A DNA stretch of 64,000 nucleotides, from NCBI RefSeq assembly GCF_014268495.2, contig NZ_CP077087.1:4157501-4221500 (forward strand). Reading direction: 5' to 3'. The first letter of the stretch is position 1. Every line of letters begins with the position of its first letter. Position numbers and translations under genes: made by a program. The notes beneath the pieces are model-generated. The model searched no databases, was not told the DNA's origin, and was given only the letters and a program-made list of their open reading frames with translations. This DNA comes from Pseudomonas monsensis (GTDB taxonomy: Bacteria > Pseudomonadota > Gammaproteobacteria > Pseudomonadales > Pseudomonadaceae). Shown here piece by piece: positions 1 through 9,366 of this stretch.

Positions 1-999
1 GGCCGCCGTGATCCCCGGTACCACCTGGAACGGAATACCGTGAGCCGCGAGTTCTTCGATCTCTTCACCGCCACGGCCGAAGATGAACGGATCACCGCCC
101 TTCAACCGCACCACACGCTTGCCGGCCTTGGCCAGATCGACCAGTTGCTGATTGATCTGATCCTGCGGCACGGCGTGATCGGCGCGACGCTTGCCGACGT
201 AGATCCGCTCGGCATCGCGACGGCACAGCTCAAGAATCGCCGGCGCTACCAGACGGTCGTACAGCACCACATCGGCTTGCTGCATCAGACGCAGGGCGCG
301 GAAGGTCAGCAGGTCCGGATCGCCCGGCCCGGCACCCACCAGATACACTTCACCGGTGGTGATGTCCGCTTCGCCATCAATCTTGGCTTGCAGCAGACGC
401 TCGGCCTCGCCACCCTGCCCGGCCAGTTGCCGGTCGGCAATCGGGCCCTGAAACACGTCTTCCCAGAAACCGCGACGTTGCTGCACATCCGGAAACAGGT
501 TCTTCACCTGATTGCGGAAACGCGCGGCCAGACCGGCCAACTGGCCGTAGGTCGAGGGAATCCAGGTTTCGATCTTGGCGCGAATCAACCGCGCCAGTAC
601 CGGCGCATCGCCGCCGCTAGACACTGCGATGATCAACGGCGAACGATCGACGATCGCCGGAAAGATCACGCTGCACAATTGCGGCGCATCCACCACGTTG
701 ACCGGTACGCAGCGCCGATGGGCATCGCTGGACACTTGGGCATTGAGCGCCTCGTCGTCGGTGGCGGCGATGATCAGCACGCAACCGTCCAGATCCGCCT
801 CGCCGTAACCGCGCAACAGGCAATCACCACCCGAGGCGGTGATCAGTTCACGCAGTTGCGGTTCGATTTCAGGTGCGACCACCCGCAGCAGCGCACCGGC
901 ATCGGCCAGCAGGCGGGATTTGCGCAAGGCAATCTCCCCCCCACCGACAACCAACACACGACTGCCGCGCAGGTTGTGAAACAGCGGCAGATATTTCAT
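1..999 (-). CDS. cysG: Siroheme synthase CysG, 3' part outside window
   Basis: Multifunctional siroheme enzyme: the N-terminal half is an NAD-dependent precorrin-2 dehydrogenase and sirohydrochlorin ferrochelatase, the C-terminal half a SAM-dependent uroporphyrinogen-III methyltransferase. The product supplies sulfite and nitrite reductases. About 333 of an expected 460 or so residues are visible. The protein starts MKYLPLFHNL, has a Rossmann dinucleotide motif VVGGGEIALRK around residues 17-27, a conserved AVSSGGDAP segment near 125-133, and the methyltransferase motif VGAGPGDPDL at 221-230. The reading frame is still open at the window edge. Its ATG follows the serS stop codon directly, so the two are probably cotranscribed. 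Confidence 0.95.
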   Translation of the reverse strand, partial: MKYLPLFHNLRGSRVLVVGGGEIALRKSRLLADAGALLRVVAPEIEPQLRELITASGGDCLLRGYGEADLDGCVLIIAATDDEALNAQVSSDAHRRCVPVNVVDAPQLCSVIFPAIVDRSPLIIAVSSGGDAPVLARLIRAKIETWIPSTYGQLAGLAARFRNQVKNLFPDVQQRRGFWEDVFQGPIADRQLAGQGGEAERLLQAKIDGEADITTGEVYLVGAGPGDPDLLTFRALRLMQQADVVLYDRLVAPAILELCRRDAERIYVGKRRADHAVPQDQINQQLVDLAKAGKRVVRLKGGDPFIFGRGGEEIEELAAHGIPFQVVPGITAA

Positions 1000-2280
1000 T
1001 TAGCCGATGACCTCAAGGCCACCCATGTACGGCTTCAGCACGTCCGGTACGCGGATCGAGCCGTCAGCCTGCTGGTAGTTTTCCAGCACGGCCACCAGGG
1101 TACGACCGACAGCCAGACCCGAGCCGTTCAGGGTGTGCACCAGCTCAGGCTTGCCGGTTTCCGGGTTGCGGAAACGCGCCTGCATGCGGCGGGCCTGGAA
1201 GTCGCCGCAGTTGGAGCACGACGAAATTTCCCGGTATTTGTCCTGGCTCGGGATCCACACTTCCAGGTCGTAGGTCTTCACGGCACTGAAGCCCATGTCG
1301 CCGGTGCACAGCGCCAGAGTGCGGTAAGGCAGACCCAGCAGTTGCAGGACTTTCTCGGCGTTGGCAGTCAGGCCTTCCAGCGCTTCCATCGACGTCGACG
1401 GCTCGACGATCTGGACCATTTCGACTTTGTCGAACTGGTGCTGACGGATCATGCCGCGAGTGTCGCGACCCGATGCGCCGGCTTCGCTGCGGAAGCACGG
1501 GGTGTGGGCGACGAATTTGATCGGCAGTTGCTTCGAGTCGACGATTTCACCGGCCACGATGTTGGTCAGCGACACTTCGGCGGTCGGGATCAGGTACAAA
1601 TCGGCCTCGCCTTCGCGAGCGATCTTGAACAGGTCCTCTTCGAACTTCGGCAGTTGCCCGGTGCCTTGCAGCGCTGGAGCCTGAACCAGATAAGGCGTGT
1701 AAGCCTCTTCGTAGCCGTGCTCGTTGACGTGCAGGTTGATCATGAATTGCGCCAGGGCGCGGTGCAGACGAGCGATCGGCCCGCGCAGCAGGGCGAAACG
1801 TGCGCCGGACAGTTTGGCGGCCGTTTCAAAGTCGAGCCAGCCGAACTTCTCGCCCAGGGCAACGTGGTCTTTCACTTCAAAGTCGAAGGCGGTCGGGGTG
1901 CCCCAGCGGCGCACTTCGACGTTGTCGTCTTCGTCTTTGCCGACCGGCACCGATTCGTGCGGCAGGTTCGGGATACCCAGCAGGATCGAGTCCAGTTCGG
2001 TCTGGATCGCGTCCAGCTCGACCTTGCCGGCACTCAGCTCGCCCGCCATGCGCTCGACGTCCGCCATCAACGGTGCGATGTCTTCGCCGCGCTGCTTGGC
2101 CTGACCGATGGATTTGGAACGCGCGTTACGCTCAGCCTGCAGTGCTTCGGTGCGGGTCTGGACGGTCTTGCGCTGTTCTTCCAGCGCTTCGATGCGCGCG
2201 GTATCCAGGGCAAAGCCACGGGAAGCCAGGCGGTCCGCTACGTCCTGAAGGTTGCTACGTAACAGTTTGGAATCGAGCAT
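1000..2280 (-). CDS. serS: Seryl-tRNA synthetase
   Basis: Class II aminoacyl-tRNA synthetase that charges tRNA-Ser (and tRNA-Sec where present) in the cytosol. At 426 residues it has the usual family length. The N-terminal 110 residues form the charged helical arm that contacts the tRNA long variable arm. The catalytic core carries motif 2 (FRSEAGASGRDTRG) and motif 3 (NGSGLAVGRTLVAVLEN) near the C terminus. It lies 15 bp downstream of crcB and immediately upstream of cysG, in a run of minus-strand genes. Confidence 0.98.
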   Translation of the reverse strand: MLDSKLLRSNLQDVADRLASRGFALDTARIEALEEQRKTVQTRTEALQAERNARSKSIGQAKQRGEDIAPLMADVERMAGELSAGKVELDAIQTELDSILLGIPNLPHESVPVGKDEDDNVEVRRWGTPTAFDFEVKDHVALGEKFGWLDFETAAKLSGARFALLRGPIARLHRALAQFMINLHVNEHGYEEAYTPYLVQAPALQGTGQLPKFEEDLFKIAREGEADLYLIPTAEVSLTNIVAGEIVDSKQLPIKFVAHTPCFRSEAGASGRDTRGMIRQHQFDKVEMVQIVEPSTSMEALEGLTANAEKVLQLLGLPYRTLALCTGDMGFSAVKTYDLEVWIPSQDKYREISSCSNCGDFQARRMQARFRNPETGKPELVHTLNGSGLAVGRTLVAVLENYQQADGSIRVPDVLKPYMGGLEVIG

Positions 2281-2295
2281 GTCGGTTTCTCGTTA

Positions 2296-2670
2296 TCAAA
2301 GTTTGGTCAAGGACAGGCCGGCCCACGTCGCGAGCAGCCCGCCGAATACGCTGAGTGCCGCATAGCCCAGGGCCAGCGGCACTTGCCCGCTTTCCAGCAG
2401 GCGCACCGTATCCAGTGAAAAGGATGAAAAAGTCGTCAGCCCCCCGAGGAAGCCGACCATCAACCCGGCGCGCACCTCGATCGGCACCTCCGGGCGTATC
2501 AAAAACAGGCCGTACAACACGCCAATCAGCAAACAGCCCACGATATTAACGGCCAGCGTCGCGGTATAGAAGTGCCGCGGCCAATTGGCATTGACCCAAT
2601 TGCCGGTGGCGAAGCGCAACAGGGTGCCGGCAATCCCGCCGGCGGAGACTGCAACAATCAATGGAAGCAC
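2296..2670 (-). CDS. crcB: Fluoride-specific ion channel CrcB
   Basis: Small inner-membrane channel of the CrcB/Fluc family that lets toxic fluoride leave the cell. The 124 residues contain four hydrophobic segments, an N-terminal glycine-rich motif with GTLLRFATGNW, and the family hallmark TTFSSFSLDT around residues 75-85. The start is GTG at 2668-2670, overlapping the rarA stop by one base (TAGTG), which implies translational coupling. No fluoride riboswitch can be expected between rarA and crcB because there is no leader. Confidence 0.95.
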   Translation of the reverse strand: MLPLIVAVSAGGIAGTLLRFATGNWVNANWPRHFYTATLAVNIVGCLLIGVLYGLFLIRPEVPIEVRAGLMVGFLGGLTTFSSFSLDTVRLLESGQVPLALGYAALSVFGGLLATWAGLSLTKL

Positions 2671-3995
2671 TATTTTCTCCGCTGTCTTGGGCTTAAACGA
2701 TCGAGTTGAGCGAGGTGGTTGAGCTTCTCGCCGATCTTCAATTCCAGGCCTCGGGGCACCGGTTGGTAGAACGGGATCGGCTCAAGCTCCTCAGGGAAAT
2801 AGTCTTCGCCGGCGGCATAGGCGTCCGGCTCATCGTGGGCGTAGCGATACTCATCGCCGTAGCCCAATTGTTTCATCAGTTTGGTCGGCGCGTTGCGCAG
2901 GTGCAGCGGCACTTCCAGCGAACCGTTTTCAGCGGCGGCGCGCAGGGCGGTCTTGAACCCCATGTACACCGCATTGCTTTTCGGGGCGCAGGCCAGGTAG
3001 GTAATGGCCTGGGCCACGGCCAGTTCGCCTTCCGGGCTGCCGAGGCGTTCCTGCACTTCCCACGCCGCCAGGCACAGGCTGAGGGCACGCGGGTCGGCGT
3101 TGCCGATGTCTTCGCTGGCCATGCGCACCACGCGCCGGGCCAGGTACAGCGGATCACAACCGCCGTCGATCATCCGCGCAAACCAGTACAGCGCGCCGTC
3201 GGGGTTGGAACCTCGCACCGATTTGTGCAACGCGGAGATCTGGTCGTAAAAGGCTTCGCCGCCTTTGTCGAAGCGCCGACGGGTGTCGCCGAGCAGGCTT
3301 TGCAGCAGTTCGGTGCCGATCTCGCTGTTGTCTTCGGCGAGGTCCGAGGCATTTTCCAGCAAGTTGAGCAGCCGTCGACCGTCGCCATCGGCGGCGGACA
3401 GCAACATCTGGAAGCCTTCATCGTTGAGCGTCAGGTGGCGCTTGCCCAGCCCACGCTCCTCGGTGAGTGCGCGATGCACCAGTTTGCGCAGCGCCGCTTC
3501 GTCGAGGCTTTTCAGCACATAGACGCGGGCCCGCGACAACAAGGCGTTGTTCAGTTCGAACGAAGGATTTTCGGTGGTGGCGCCGATGAAGATCAGTGTG
3601 CCATCTTCGACATAAGGCAGGAACGCATCCTGCTGCGACTTGTTGAACCGGTGCACTTCATCGACGAACAGAATCGTGCGCTTGCCGTACTGACCGGCCT
3701 GCTGCTTGGCGATTTCAACCGCCTGACGGATCTCCTTGACCCCGGCAAGCACCGCCGAGACCGTTTCGAAGTGCGCGTCCGAGACTTCCGCGAGCAATCG
3801 CGCCAGCGTGGTTTTACCCACGCCAGGCGGGCCCCAGAAAATCATCGAATGCAGGGCACCCTGCTCCAGCGCTTCACGCAGAGGCTTGCCGCGAGCGAGC
3901 ACGTGCTCCTGACCGACGTACTCATCCAGATTGGTCGCGCGCAAACGCGCGGCCAGTGGCTGGGCAATCGGTGCACTGCGAAACAGATCCATCAC
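2670..3995 (-). CDS. rarA: Replication-associated recombination protein RarA (MgsA)
   Basis: AAA+ ATPase related to clamp-loader subunits and to eukaryotic WRNIP1; it acts at stalled replication forks and binds SSB and DNA ends. The 441-residue protein has Walker A GPPGVGKTTLA near residue 55, Walker B ILFVDEVHRFNKSQQD near 110, a sensor motif IGATTENPSFELN near 140, and the C-terminal MgsA tetramerisation region. Gene order lolA-rarA-crcB-serS is the usual Pseudomonas arrangement as I recall it. A REPIN separates it from lolA, so it may have its own promoter. Confidence 0.97.
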   Translation of the reverse strand: MMDLFRSAPIAQPLAARLRATNLDEYVGQEHVLARGKPLREALEQGALHSMIFWGPPGVGKTTLARLLAEVSDAHFETVSAVLAGVKEIRQAVEIAKQQAGQYGKRTILFVDEVHRFNKSQQDAFLPYVEDGTLIFIGATTENPSFELNNALLSRARVYVLKSLDEAALRKLVHRALTEERGLGKRHLTLNDEGFQMLLSAADGDGRRLLNLLENASDLAEDNSEIGTELLQSLLGDTRRRFDKGGEAFYDQISALHKSVRGSNPDGALYWFARMIDGGCDPLYLARRVVRMASEDIGNADPRALSLCLAAWEVQERLGSPEGELAVAQAITYLACAPKSNAVYMGFKTALRAAAENGSLEVPLHLRNAPTKLMKQLGYGDEYRYAHDEPDAYAAGEDYFPEELEPIPFYQPVPRGLELKIGEKLNHLAQLDRLSPRQRRK

Positions 3996-4039
3996 GTAGC
4001 GTTGAAACCTCGAATTTTCTGAACTCTGTGGGTGACCCT

Positions 4040-4166
4040 GTGGCGCGGGGATTCATCCCCGTTGGGCTGCGAAGCGGCCCTTAAACCAGCAATTTCGTTG
4101 TATCAGGCCTACCAAGTGCAATGGTTTTGGCGACTGCTGCGCAGCCGAACGGGGATAAATCCCCTC
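4040..4166. repeat. REPIN between lolA and rarA
   Basis: Two inverted REP arms: a GGGGATTCATCCCCGTTGGG arm at about 4046-4080, and its inverse ending GGGGATAAATCCCCT at about 4128-4166. They are separated by about 45 bp. This REP family differs from the GTGGGAGC family found elsewhere in the window. Confidence 0.8.
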
Positions 4167-4212
4167 ACCACAAAAGCTCCAAACCACAAAGGCCCAGTTC
4201 AGGATCCGGGGT

Positions 4213-4833
4213 TTATTCCTGGATCACGTCGGCACCCTTGGGGATGTCGAACTTGAACTTGGAAGCCGGCACTGGCTCGTTGGCCTTGACCCCGGTGAAC
4301 AGGATGTTGGTGCGCTGGCCGACGCTGTCGATCAGTTGCATGTCATTGAGCAGACCGTTGCGGAACGACAGGCGCAGGTTGTCGAACAACGTGTCCTTGG
4401 TTTTCGGCTTCAGAGTGAAGTCGATCACGCCGCCTGCCTCTTTCGCCGTGATGTCGAAACTCTGGCTGATCTTAGACACGTCACCGGACAACAACAACGC
4501 AGGGGTCTGGGTCAGGCGCTCGTCGAGCTTCTTGATCGTCGCCTGTTCCAGATCCGGGTCCCACAAGGTGACTTTCTTGCCGTCGGAGACCATGGTCTGC
4601 TCGGCCGGCGCATTGGTGTGCCAGTAGAAAAGGCCCGGACGCTGCAGGGTCATGTCGCCGGTGGTTTCCTGCAACTGCGTGCCGCTGCCGTCGAGGGTCA
4701 GCTGCGAGAAGTTCGCGCTCAGGGTCTTGGACGTTTCCAGCAATTGGGTCAGACGAGCCACGTCCTTGTCATCGGCGTGGGCCGTGAATGTGGTCAGTGC
4801 CAGTACTGGCAACAGCATGCGGATCAGACGCAT
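4213..4833 (-). CDS. lolA: Outer-membrane lipoprotein carrier LolA
   Basis: Periplasmic chaperone that takes lipoproteins from the LolCDE transporter and delivers them to LolB at the outer membrane. The 206-residue protein begins with a signal peptide, MRLIRMLLPVLALTTFTAHA, cut before DDKD. The mature part has the LolA beta-barrel pattern, with TLQRPGLFYWHTNAP and KVTLWDPDLEQATIKKLD. It lies 66 bp downstream of ftsK on the same strand, as in other gammaproteobacteria. Confidence 0.96.
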   Translation of the reverse strand: MRLIRMLLPVLALTTFTAHADDKDVARLTQLLETSKTLSANFSQLTLDGSGTQLQETTGDMTLQRPGLFYWHTNAPAEQTMVSDGKKVTLWDPDLEQATIKKLDERLTQTPALLLSGDVSKISQSFDITAKEAGGVIDFTLKPKTKDTLFDNLRLSFRNGLLNDMQLIDSVGQRTNILFTGVKANEPVPASKFKFDIPKGADVIQE

Positions 4834-4899
4834 GGGAGTCCTCTTGAATACTCGTGGGAGAGCGGCGGCACGTCATTGTGCCACCTCTTGCTTCTGGGA

Positions 4900-7308
4900 T
4901 CAGTCGCGTACCGGGCCCGGGGCCAGCACTTCACGCGAACCGTTGGTGTTCATGGAGGTGACGACGCCGGCCATTTCCATGGCTTCGATCATCCGCGCGG
5001 CACGGTTGTAGCCGATCTTCAACTTGCGCTGTACAGCGGAAATCGAGGCGCGACGGCTTTCCAGCACAAACTGCACGGCTTCGTCGTACAGTGCGTCCGC
5101 TTCCGGATCATCGCCGTCGCCGCCACCGCTGCTGCCTTCAAAACCGCTGCCTGCTTCTTCGACACCGTTGAGGATGTCATCGTTGTATTCCGGTGCGCCA
5201 CGCAGTTTCCACGCTTCGACGACACGGTGGACTTCATCGTCGGACACGAATGCGCCGTGAACCCGGATCGGCAGGCTGGTGCCCGGTGGCATGTAGAGCA
5301 TGTCACCGTGGCCGAGCAGTTGTTCGGCGCCGCCCTGGTCGATGATGGTCCGCGAGTCGATCTTGCTCGAAACCTGGAACGCCATACGGGTCGGGATGTT
5401 GGCCTTGATCAGACCGGTGATCACGTCCACCGACGGCCGCTGGGTCGCGAGGATCAAGTGAATACCTGCCGCACGGGCCTTCTGCGCGATACGCGCGATC
5501 AGTTCTTCGACCTTCTTGCCGACGATCATCATCATGTCGGCGAATTCGTCGACCACCACGACGATGGTCGGCAGCTTCTGCAGCAGCGGCGCTTCATCGT
5601 GAATGCTTTCACGCTTATACAGCGGATCGCTCAGCGGCTCGCCGGCATCCTGGGCTTCCTTGACCTTCGCGTTGAAGCCGGACAGGTTACGCACGCCCAT
5701 CTTCGCCATCAGCTTGTAGCGGCGTTCCATCTCGGCAACGCTCCAGCGCAAGGCGTTGGCGGCGTCCTTCATGTCGGTAACCACCGGGCACAACAGGTGC
5801 GGAATGCCTTCGTAGATCGACAGCTCAAGCATTTTCGGGTCGATCATGATCAGCTTGGCGTCTTCCGGGCCGGACTTGAACAGGATCGACAGGATCATCG
5901 CGTTCACCCCCACCGACTTACCGGAACCGGTGGTACCGGCTACCAGCAGGTGCGGCATCTTCGCCAGGTCGGTGATGACCGGTTTGCCGCCAATGTCGTG
6001 GCCCAGCGCCAGGGTGACCGGCGATTTGAAGTTGTCGTACTCGGGGGTCGACAGCACTTCGGAGAAGCGCACGATCTGCCGGTCTTCGTTGGGAATCTCG
6101 ATACCCACAGTGGTCTTGCCCGGAATCACCTCGACCACGCGCACGCTGGTCACGGCCAGCGAACGCGCCAGGTCTTTCGCCAGGTTGGCGATGCGGCTGA
6201 CTTTCACGCCTGCAGCGGGCTGGATCTCGTAACGGGTAATCACCGGGCCCGGATGGATCGAGTCCACCGTGACCTCGACCCCGAACTCCTTGAGCTTGAT
6301 CTCCAGCAAGTGGCCGACCGCTGCCAGGGACTCCGGCGAGTAATTGAGCTGTTTCTTTTCCGCCGGATCGAGAATCGAGATCGGCGGCAAGGTGCCTTCC
6401 ACGGCGCTGTCGACGAACAACGGCGCCTGTTTCTCTTTCTGCACGCGCTTGCTCGGTTCCGGGGCCTTGGCCGGGGCCGGGGCGATGACCGGCGGCACCT
6501 GCTTCTCACGGTCGGACATGTGCTTGCTCAGGGCTTGCTCACGCTCGATCAGGCGTTCCTTGACCTTGGCTTGTTCACGCTTGTCGGTGACCGTCGGCGC
6601 CACCACGTCATGTACGCGATCGTCGACTTCACGCAGTTGCGCGACCAGTTGTTTGCGCTCGGTGCGGGCCGACCACCAACGATTGAGTGCGCCCTGGAAC
6701 AGCTCGAACAAGTCGAGGGTGATCTTGCCGGTGATGTCCATCACCTTGAACCACGACAGGTCGGTGAACACCGTCAGGCCGAACAGGAACAGGGCGATGA
6801 ACAGCAGCGTGCTGCCCTGAATGTTCAGCGCGTTCTTCGCCAGATCGCCGAGGCTCTCGCCCAATGCGCCACCGGCACCGGCCGGCAGACCGGTCGGGGC
6901 ATGGAAATGGATATGCGCCAGTGCCGCGCCGGACAGCACCAGAAACACCAGACCGATCAGGCGCCAGGAGAACAGCCAGCCGCTCCACTGCCACGGTTCG
7001 TGACGCTGACGGAAGATCTGATACGCCTTGATCGCCAGCAGCAACGGGAAGATGTACGCGAAATAACCGAGCACCATGAACAGGATGTCGGCGCTGTAGG
7101 AACCCGCCGGGCCGCCGAAATTCTGCACGTCGTCGATCTTGCTGTTGTGGCTCCAGCCCGGATCGTCCTTGCCGTAGGTCAGCAAAGCCATCATCAGGAA
7201 CAGGCACAAGGCACCGATGGCGATCAATGCACCTTCCTTGAGCCGGTAGTGCAACTGTTGGCGCCAGAGCGGAACGACTGTTTTTGGTGCTGCGGTGGAT
7301 TTCTTCAA
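4900..7308 (-). CDS. ftsK: DNA translocase FtsK
   Basis: Septum-anchored DNA pump that moves chromosome termini apart and activates XerCD at dif. From the N terminus: four or five transmembrane segments within residues 25-190, a proline- and charge-rich linker, the RecA-like motor with Walker A AGTTGSGKSVGVN and Walker B IVVVVDEFADMMM, and a C-terminal winged-helix gamma domain (SISAVQRKLKIGYNRAARMIE) that reads KOPS. I chose the TTG at 7306-7308 (protein MKKSTAAPKTVVP, 802 residues), because family members start there as I recall. An in-frame ATG at 7371 would add 21 residues that look unlike the family. Confidence 0.95.
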   Translation of the reverse strand: MKKSTAAPKTVVPLWRQQLHYRLKEGALIAIGALCLFLMMALLTYGKDDPGWSHNSKIDDVQNFGGPAGSYSADILFMVLGYFAYIFPLLLAIKAYQIFRQRHEPWQWSGWLFSWRLIGLVFLVLSGAALAHIHFHAPTGLPAGAGGALGESLGDLAKNALNIQGSTLLFIALFLFGLTVFTDLSWFKVMDITGKITLDLFELFQGALNRWWSARTERKQLVAQLREVDDRVHDVVAPTVTDKREQAKVKERLIEREQALSKHMSDREKQVPPVIAPAPAKAPEPSKRVQKEKQAPLFVDSAVEGTLPPISILDPAEKKQLNYSPESLAAVGHLLEIKLKEFGVEVTVDSIHPGPVITRYEIQPAAGVKVSRIANLAKDLARSLAVTSVRVVEVIPGKTTVGIEIPNEDRQIVRFSEVLSTPEYDNFKSPVTLALGHDIGGKPVITDLAKMPHLLVAGTTGSGKSVGVNAMILSILFKSGPEDAKLIMIDPKMLELSIYEGIPHLLCPVVTDMKDAANALRWSVAEMERRYKLMAKMGVRNLSGFNAKVKEAQDAGEPLSDPLYKRESIHDEAPLLQKLPTIVVVVDEFADMMMIVGKKVEELIARIAQKARAAGIHLILATQRPSVDVITGLIKANIPTRMAFQVSSKIDSRTIIDQGGAEQLLGHGDMLYMPPGTSLPIRVHGAFVSDDEVHRVVEAWKLRGAPEYNDDILNGVEEAGSGFEGSSGGGDGDDPEADALYDEAVQFVLESRRASISAVQRKLKIGYNRAARMIEAMEMAGVVTSMNTNGSREVLAPGPVRD

Positions 7309-7569
7309 AACGCTTCTTTTCCTGCGCCCGAGGCGCGTCCATCTATTGAATGACGATAAAAAACTGCCCAATCCAGGCAGGTGAAAAAGTGAACGGGCAC
7401 AACTGAGACTACTTTTAACACTGCGCTGCGGCTTTTATAAACACGGTGCGCAGCGAATATTCTGTTACAGCCCGGCATTGTACGGGTTTGTGCGTCTGAT
7501 GCCATGCTTCAAAGCCCAGCATTGAGCATAGCCAAGCGCACGAAACCTGCGGTTCAATTTGAGCATGCA

Positions 7570-7585
7570 TTGTCTTTTGTGACAA
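7570..7585. promoter_or_regulatory. Palindrome TTGTC-N6-GACAA upstream of trxB
   Basis: An inverted repeat lies 20 bp before the trxB start, in the 297-bp divergent ftsK/trxB region. It fits a TTGT-N8-ACAA pattern of the kind bound by HexR, but a role at trxB is only a guess. The rest of 7309-7569 shows AT-rich stretches such as TTTATAA near 7433, which may hold the divergent promoters. Confidence 0.3.
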
Positions 7586-7605
7586 AGGCTTATGAGGTGT
7601 ATTTG

Positions 7606-8565
7606 ATGAACGCAGCGAAGCATTCACGCCTGATCATTCTCGGCTCCGGTCCGGCCGGCTACAGCGCCGCCGTCTACGCCGCCCGCGCCAACCTCAAACC
7701 CGTCGTGATTACCGGATTGCAGGCCGGTGGCCAGCTCACCACCACGGTCGAGGTCGACAACTGGCCCGGCGACGTCGAAGGCCTGACCGGCCCGGTGCTG
7801 ATGGAGCGCATGCAGAAGCACGCCGAACGCTTTGCCACAGAGATCGTTTACGACCACATCCACACGGCCAAGTTGCAGCAGCGCCCGTTTGAACTCATCG
7901 GCGACAGCGGCACTTACACTTGCGACGCACTGATTATCGCCACCGGCGCGTCGGCGCAGTATCTGGGCCTGCCCTCGGAGGAAGCCTTCGCCGGCAAGGG
8001 TGTTTCCGCCTGTGCGACCTGTGATGGCTTCTTTTATCGCAATCAGGTGGTGGCGGTGGTCGGTGGCGGCAACACCGCTGTCGAGGAAGCGTTGTACCTC
8101 TCCAACATCGCCAAAGAAGTGCACTTGATCCACCGTCGCGACAAGTTGCGCTCGGAGAAAATCCTTCAGGACAAGCTGTTCGACAAAGCCGCCAGCGGTA
8201 ACGTGCGCCTGCACTGGAACCAGAACCTTGACGAAGTGCTCGGCGACGCCAGCGGCGTGACCGGCGCCCGCCTGCGCGACAGCCACACCGGCGAAACCCG
8301 CGAACTGTCGTTGGCGGGCGTGTTCATTGCCATTGGCCACAAACCCAACACCGACCTGTTTCAGGGTCAGTTGCCGATGCGCGATGGCTATCTGGTGATC
8401 AAGGGCGGCAGCGAGGGCGATGCCACAGCCACCGCAATTCCCGGCGTGTTTGCCGCAGGCGACGTGGCCGACCACGTCTACCGGCAAGCGGTGACGTCCG
8501 CCGGCGCCGGTTGCATGGCTGCGCTCGATGCGGAGAAGTATCTGGACGACATTCCTGTCATTTAA
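7606..8565 (+). CDS. trxB: Thioredoxin-disulfide reductase
   Basis: FAD enzyme that passes electrons from NADPH to thioredoxin. The 319-residue protein has the FAD-binding GSGPAGYSAAVYAARA near residue 13, the redox-active CATC motif (SACATCDGFFYRNQ) near 135, the NADPH-binding GGGNTAVEEALYL near 155, and the C-terminal FAD motif PGVFAAGDVADHVYRQ. ATG 7606 is preceded by GAGGTG and gives the standard length; upstream in-frame starts (7504) would add a non-conserved extension. It is divergent from ftsK and followed at 63 bp by aat. Confidence 0.97.
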   Translation: MNAAKHSRLIILGSGPAGYSAAVYAARANLKPVVITGLQAGGQLTTTVEVDNWPGDVEGLTGPVLMERMQKHAERFATEIVYDHIHTAKLQQRPFELIGDSGTYTCDALIIATGASAQYLGLPSEEAFAGKGVSACATCDGFFYRNQVVAVVGGGNTAVEEALYLSNIAKEVHLIHRRDKLRSEKILQDKLFDKAASGNVRLHWNQNLDEVLGDASGVTGARLRDSHTGETRELSLAGVFIAIGHKPNTDLFQGQLPMRDGYLVIKGGSEGDATATAIPGVFAAGDVADHVYRQAVTSAGAGCMAALDAEKYLDDIPVI

Positions 8566-8628
8566 CGGCACACTTTATCGCGGGCCACACGGCCCGCACC
8601 GCCCTCCCCTTCTGTAAGCCTGGATGCC

Positions 8629-9309
8629 ATGCTGACTTGGTTACAACGCAACTCACTGACTTTTCCGCCGCTGGAAAAGGCCATGCGCGACCCCAACGGA
8701 TTACTCGCCGCCGGCGGCGACCTGTCCGCCGATCGTTTGATTCAGGCTTATCGCCATGGCTGCTTTCCGTGGTTTTCCGAAGGCCAGCCGATACTCTGGT
8801 GGTCGCCGGATCCGCGCACGGTGCTATTTCCCGACGAACTGCATGTCTCGCGCAGTCTCGGCAAATTACTGCGCAAGGCGCGCTATCAGGTGACCTTCGA
8901 CCAGGATTTTGATGCCGTCATCCGCGCCTGCGCCGCGCCACGGGATTACGCCGATGGCACCTGGATCACGCAAGCCATGCAGGACGCCTACATTGAATTG
9001 CACCGCAGTGGCTTTGCCCATTCGGTGGAGGTCTGGGATCAGGGCGAACTGGTCGGTGGCCTGTATGGCCTGGCGATGGGCCAACTGTTTTTCGGCGAAT
9101 CAATGTTCAGCCGCGCCGACAACGCCTCCAAATATGGCTTTGCCACACTGGTGCGACACTTGAAAGATTCGGGGTTTGTGCTGATCGACTGCCAGATGCC
9201 GACCGATCATCTGCACAGCCTCGGCGCCCGGGCGATTCCCCGCAGTGAATTCGCGCGCTATCTGGCCAATCATCTGGATCAACCTCAACGTGCCACCTGG
9301 GTTTGCTGA
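8629..9309 (+). CDS. aat: Leucyl/phenylalanyl-tRNA-protein transferase
   Basis: Adds Leu or Phe from aminoacyl-tRNA to proteins with N-terminal Lys or Arg, creating N-degrons for ClpS-ClpAP. The 226-residue protein shows the family motifs PNGLLAAGGDLSADRLIQAY, GCFPWFSEGQPILWWSPDPR near residues 40-60, GLYGLAMGQLFFGESMFS, and a C-terminal LIDCQMPTDHLHSLGA. The gene is followed by bpt, and clpS-clpA lies about 2 kb further on, so the N-end-rule machinery is clustered here. Confidence 0.97.
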   Translation: MLTWLQRNSLTFPPLEKAMRDPNGLLAAGGDLSADRLIQAYRHGCFPWFSEGQPILWWSPDPRTVLFPDELHVSRSLGKLLRKARYQVTFDQDFDAVIRACAAPRDYADGTWITQAMQDAYIELHRSGFAHSVEVWDQGELVGGLYGLAMGQLFFGESMFSRADNASKYGFATLVRHLKDSGFVLIDCQMPTDHLHSLGARAIPRSEFARYLANHLDQPQRATWVC

Positions 9310-9366
9310 GCGACTTTTGCGCGCGTGGCTTACACTTAATTCACCAGCTTATCCCGAGGGTTGATC

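Noticed and set aside
40..2262. Long plus-strand open frame opposite cysG and serS
   Set aside because: It mirrors two well-conserved genes on the other strand and its translation is rich in Arg, Gln and His, as expected for the antisense of high-GC genes; no domain is recognisable.
4336..7353. 1005-codon plus-strand open frame opposite lolA and ftsK
   Set aside because: Spans two real genes and their gap in antisense, with biased composition and no recognisable motif.
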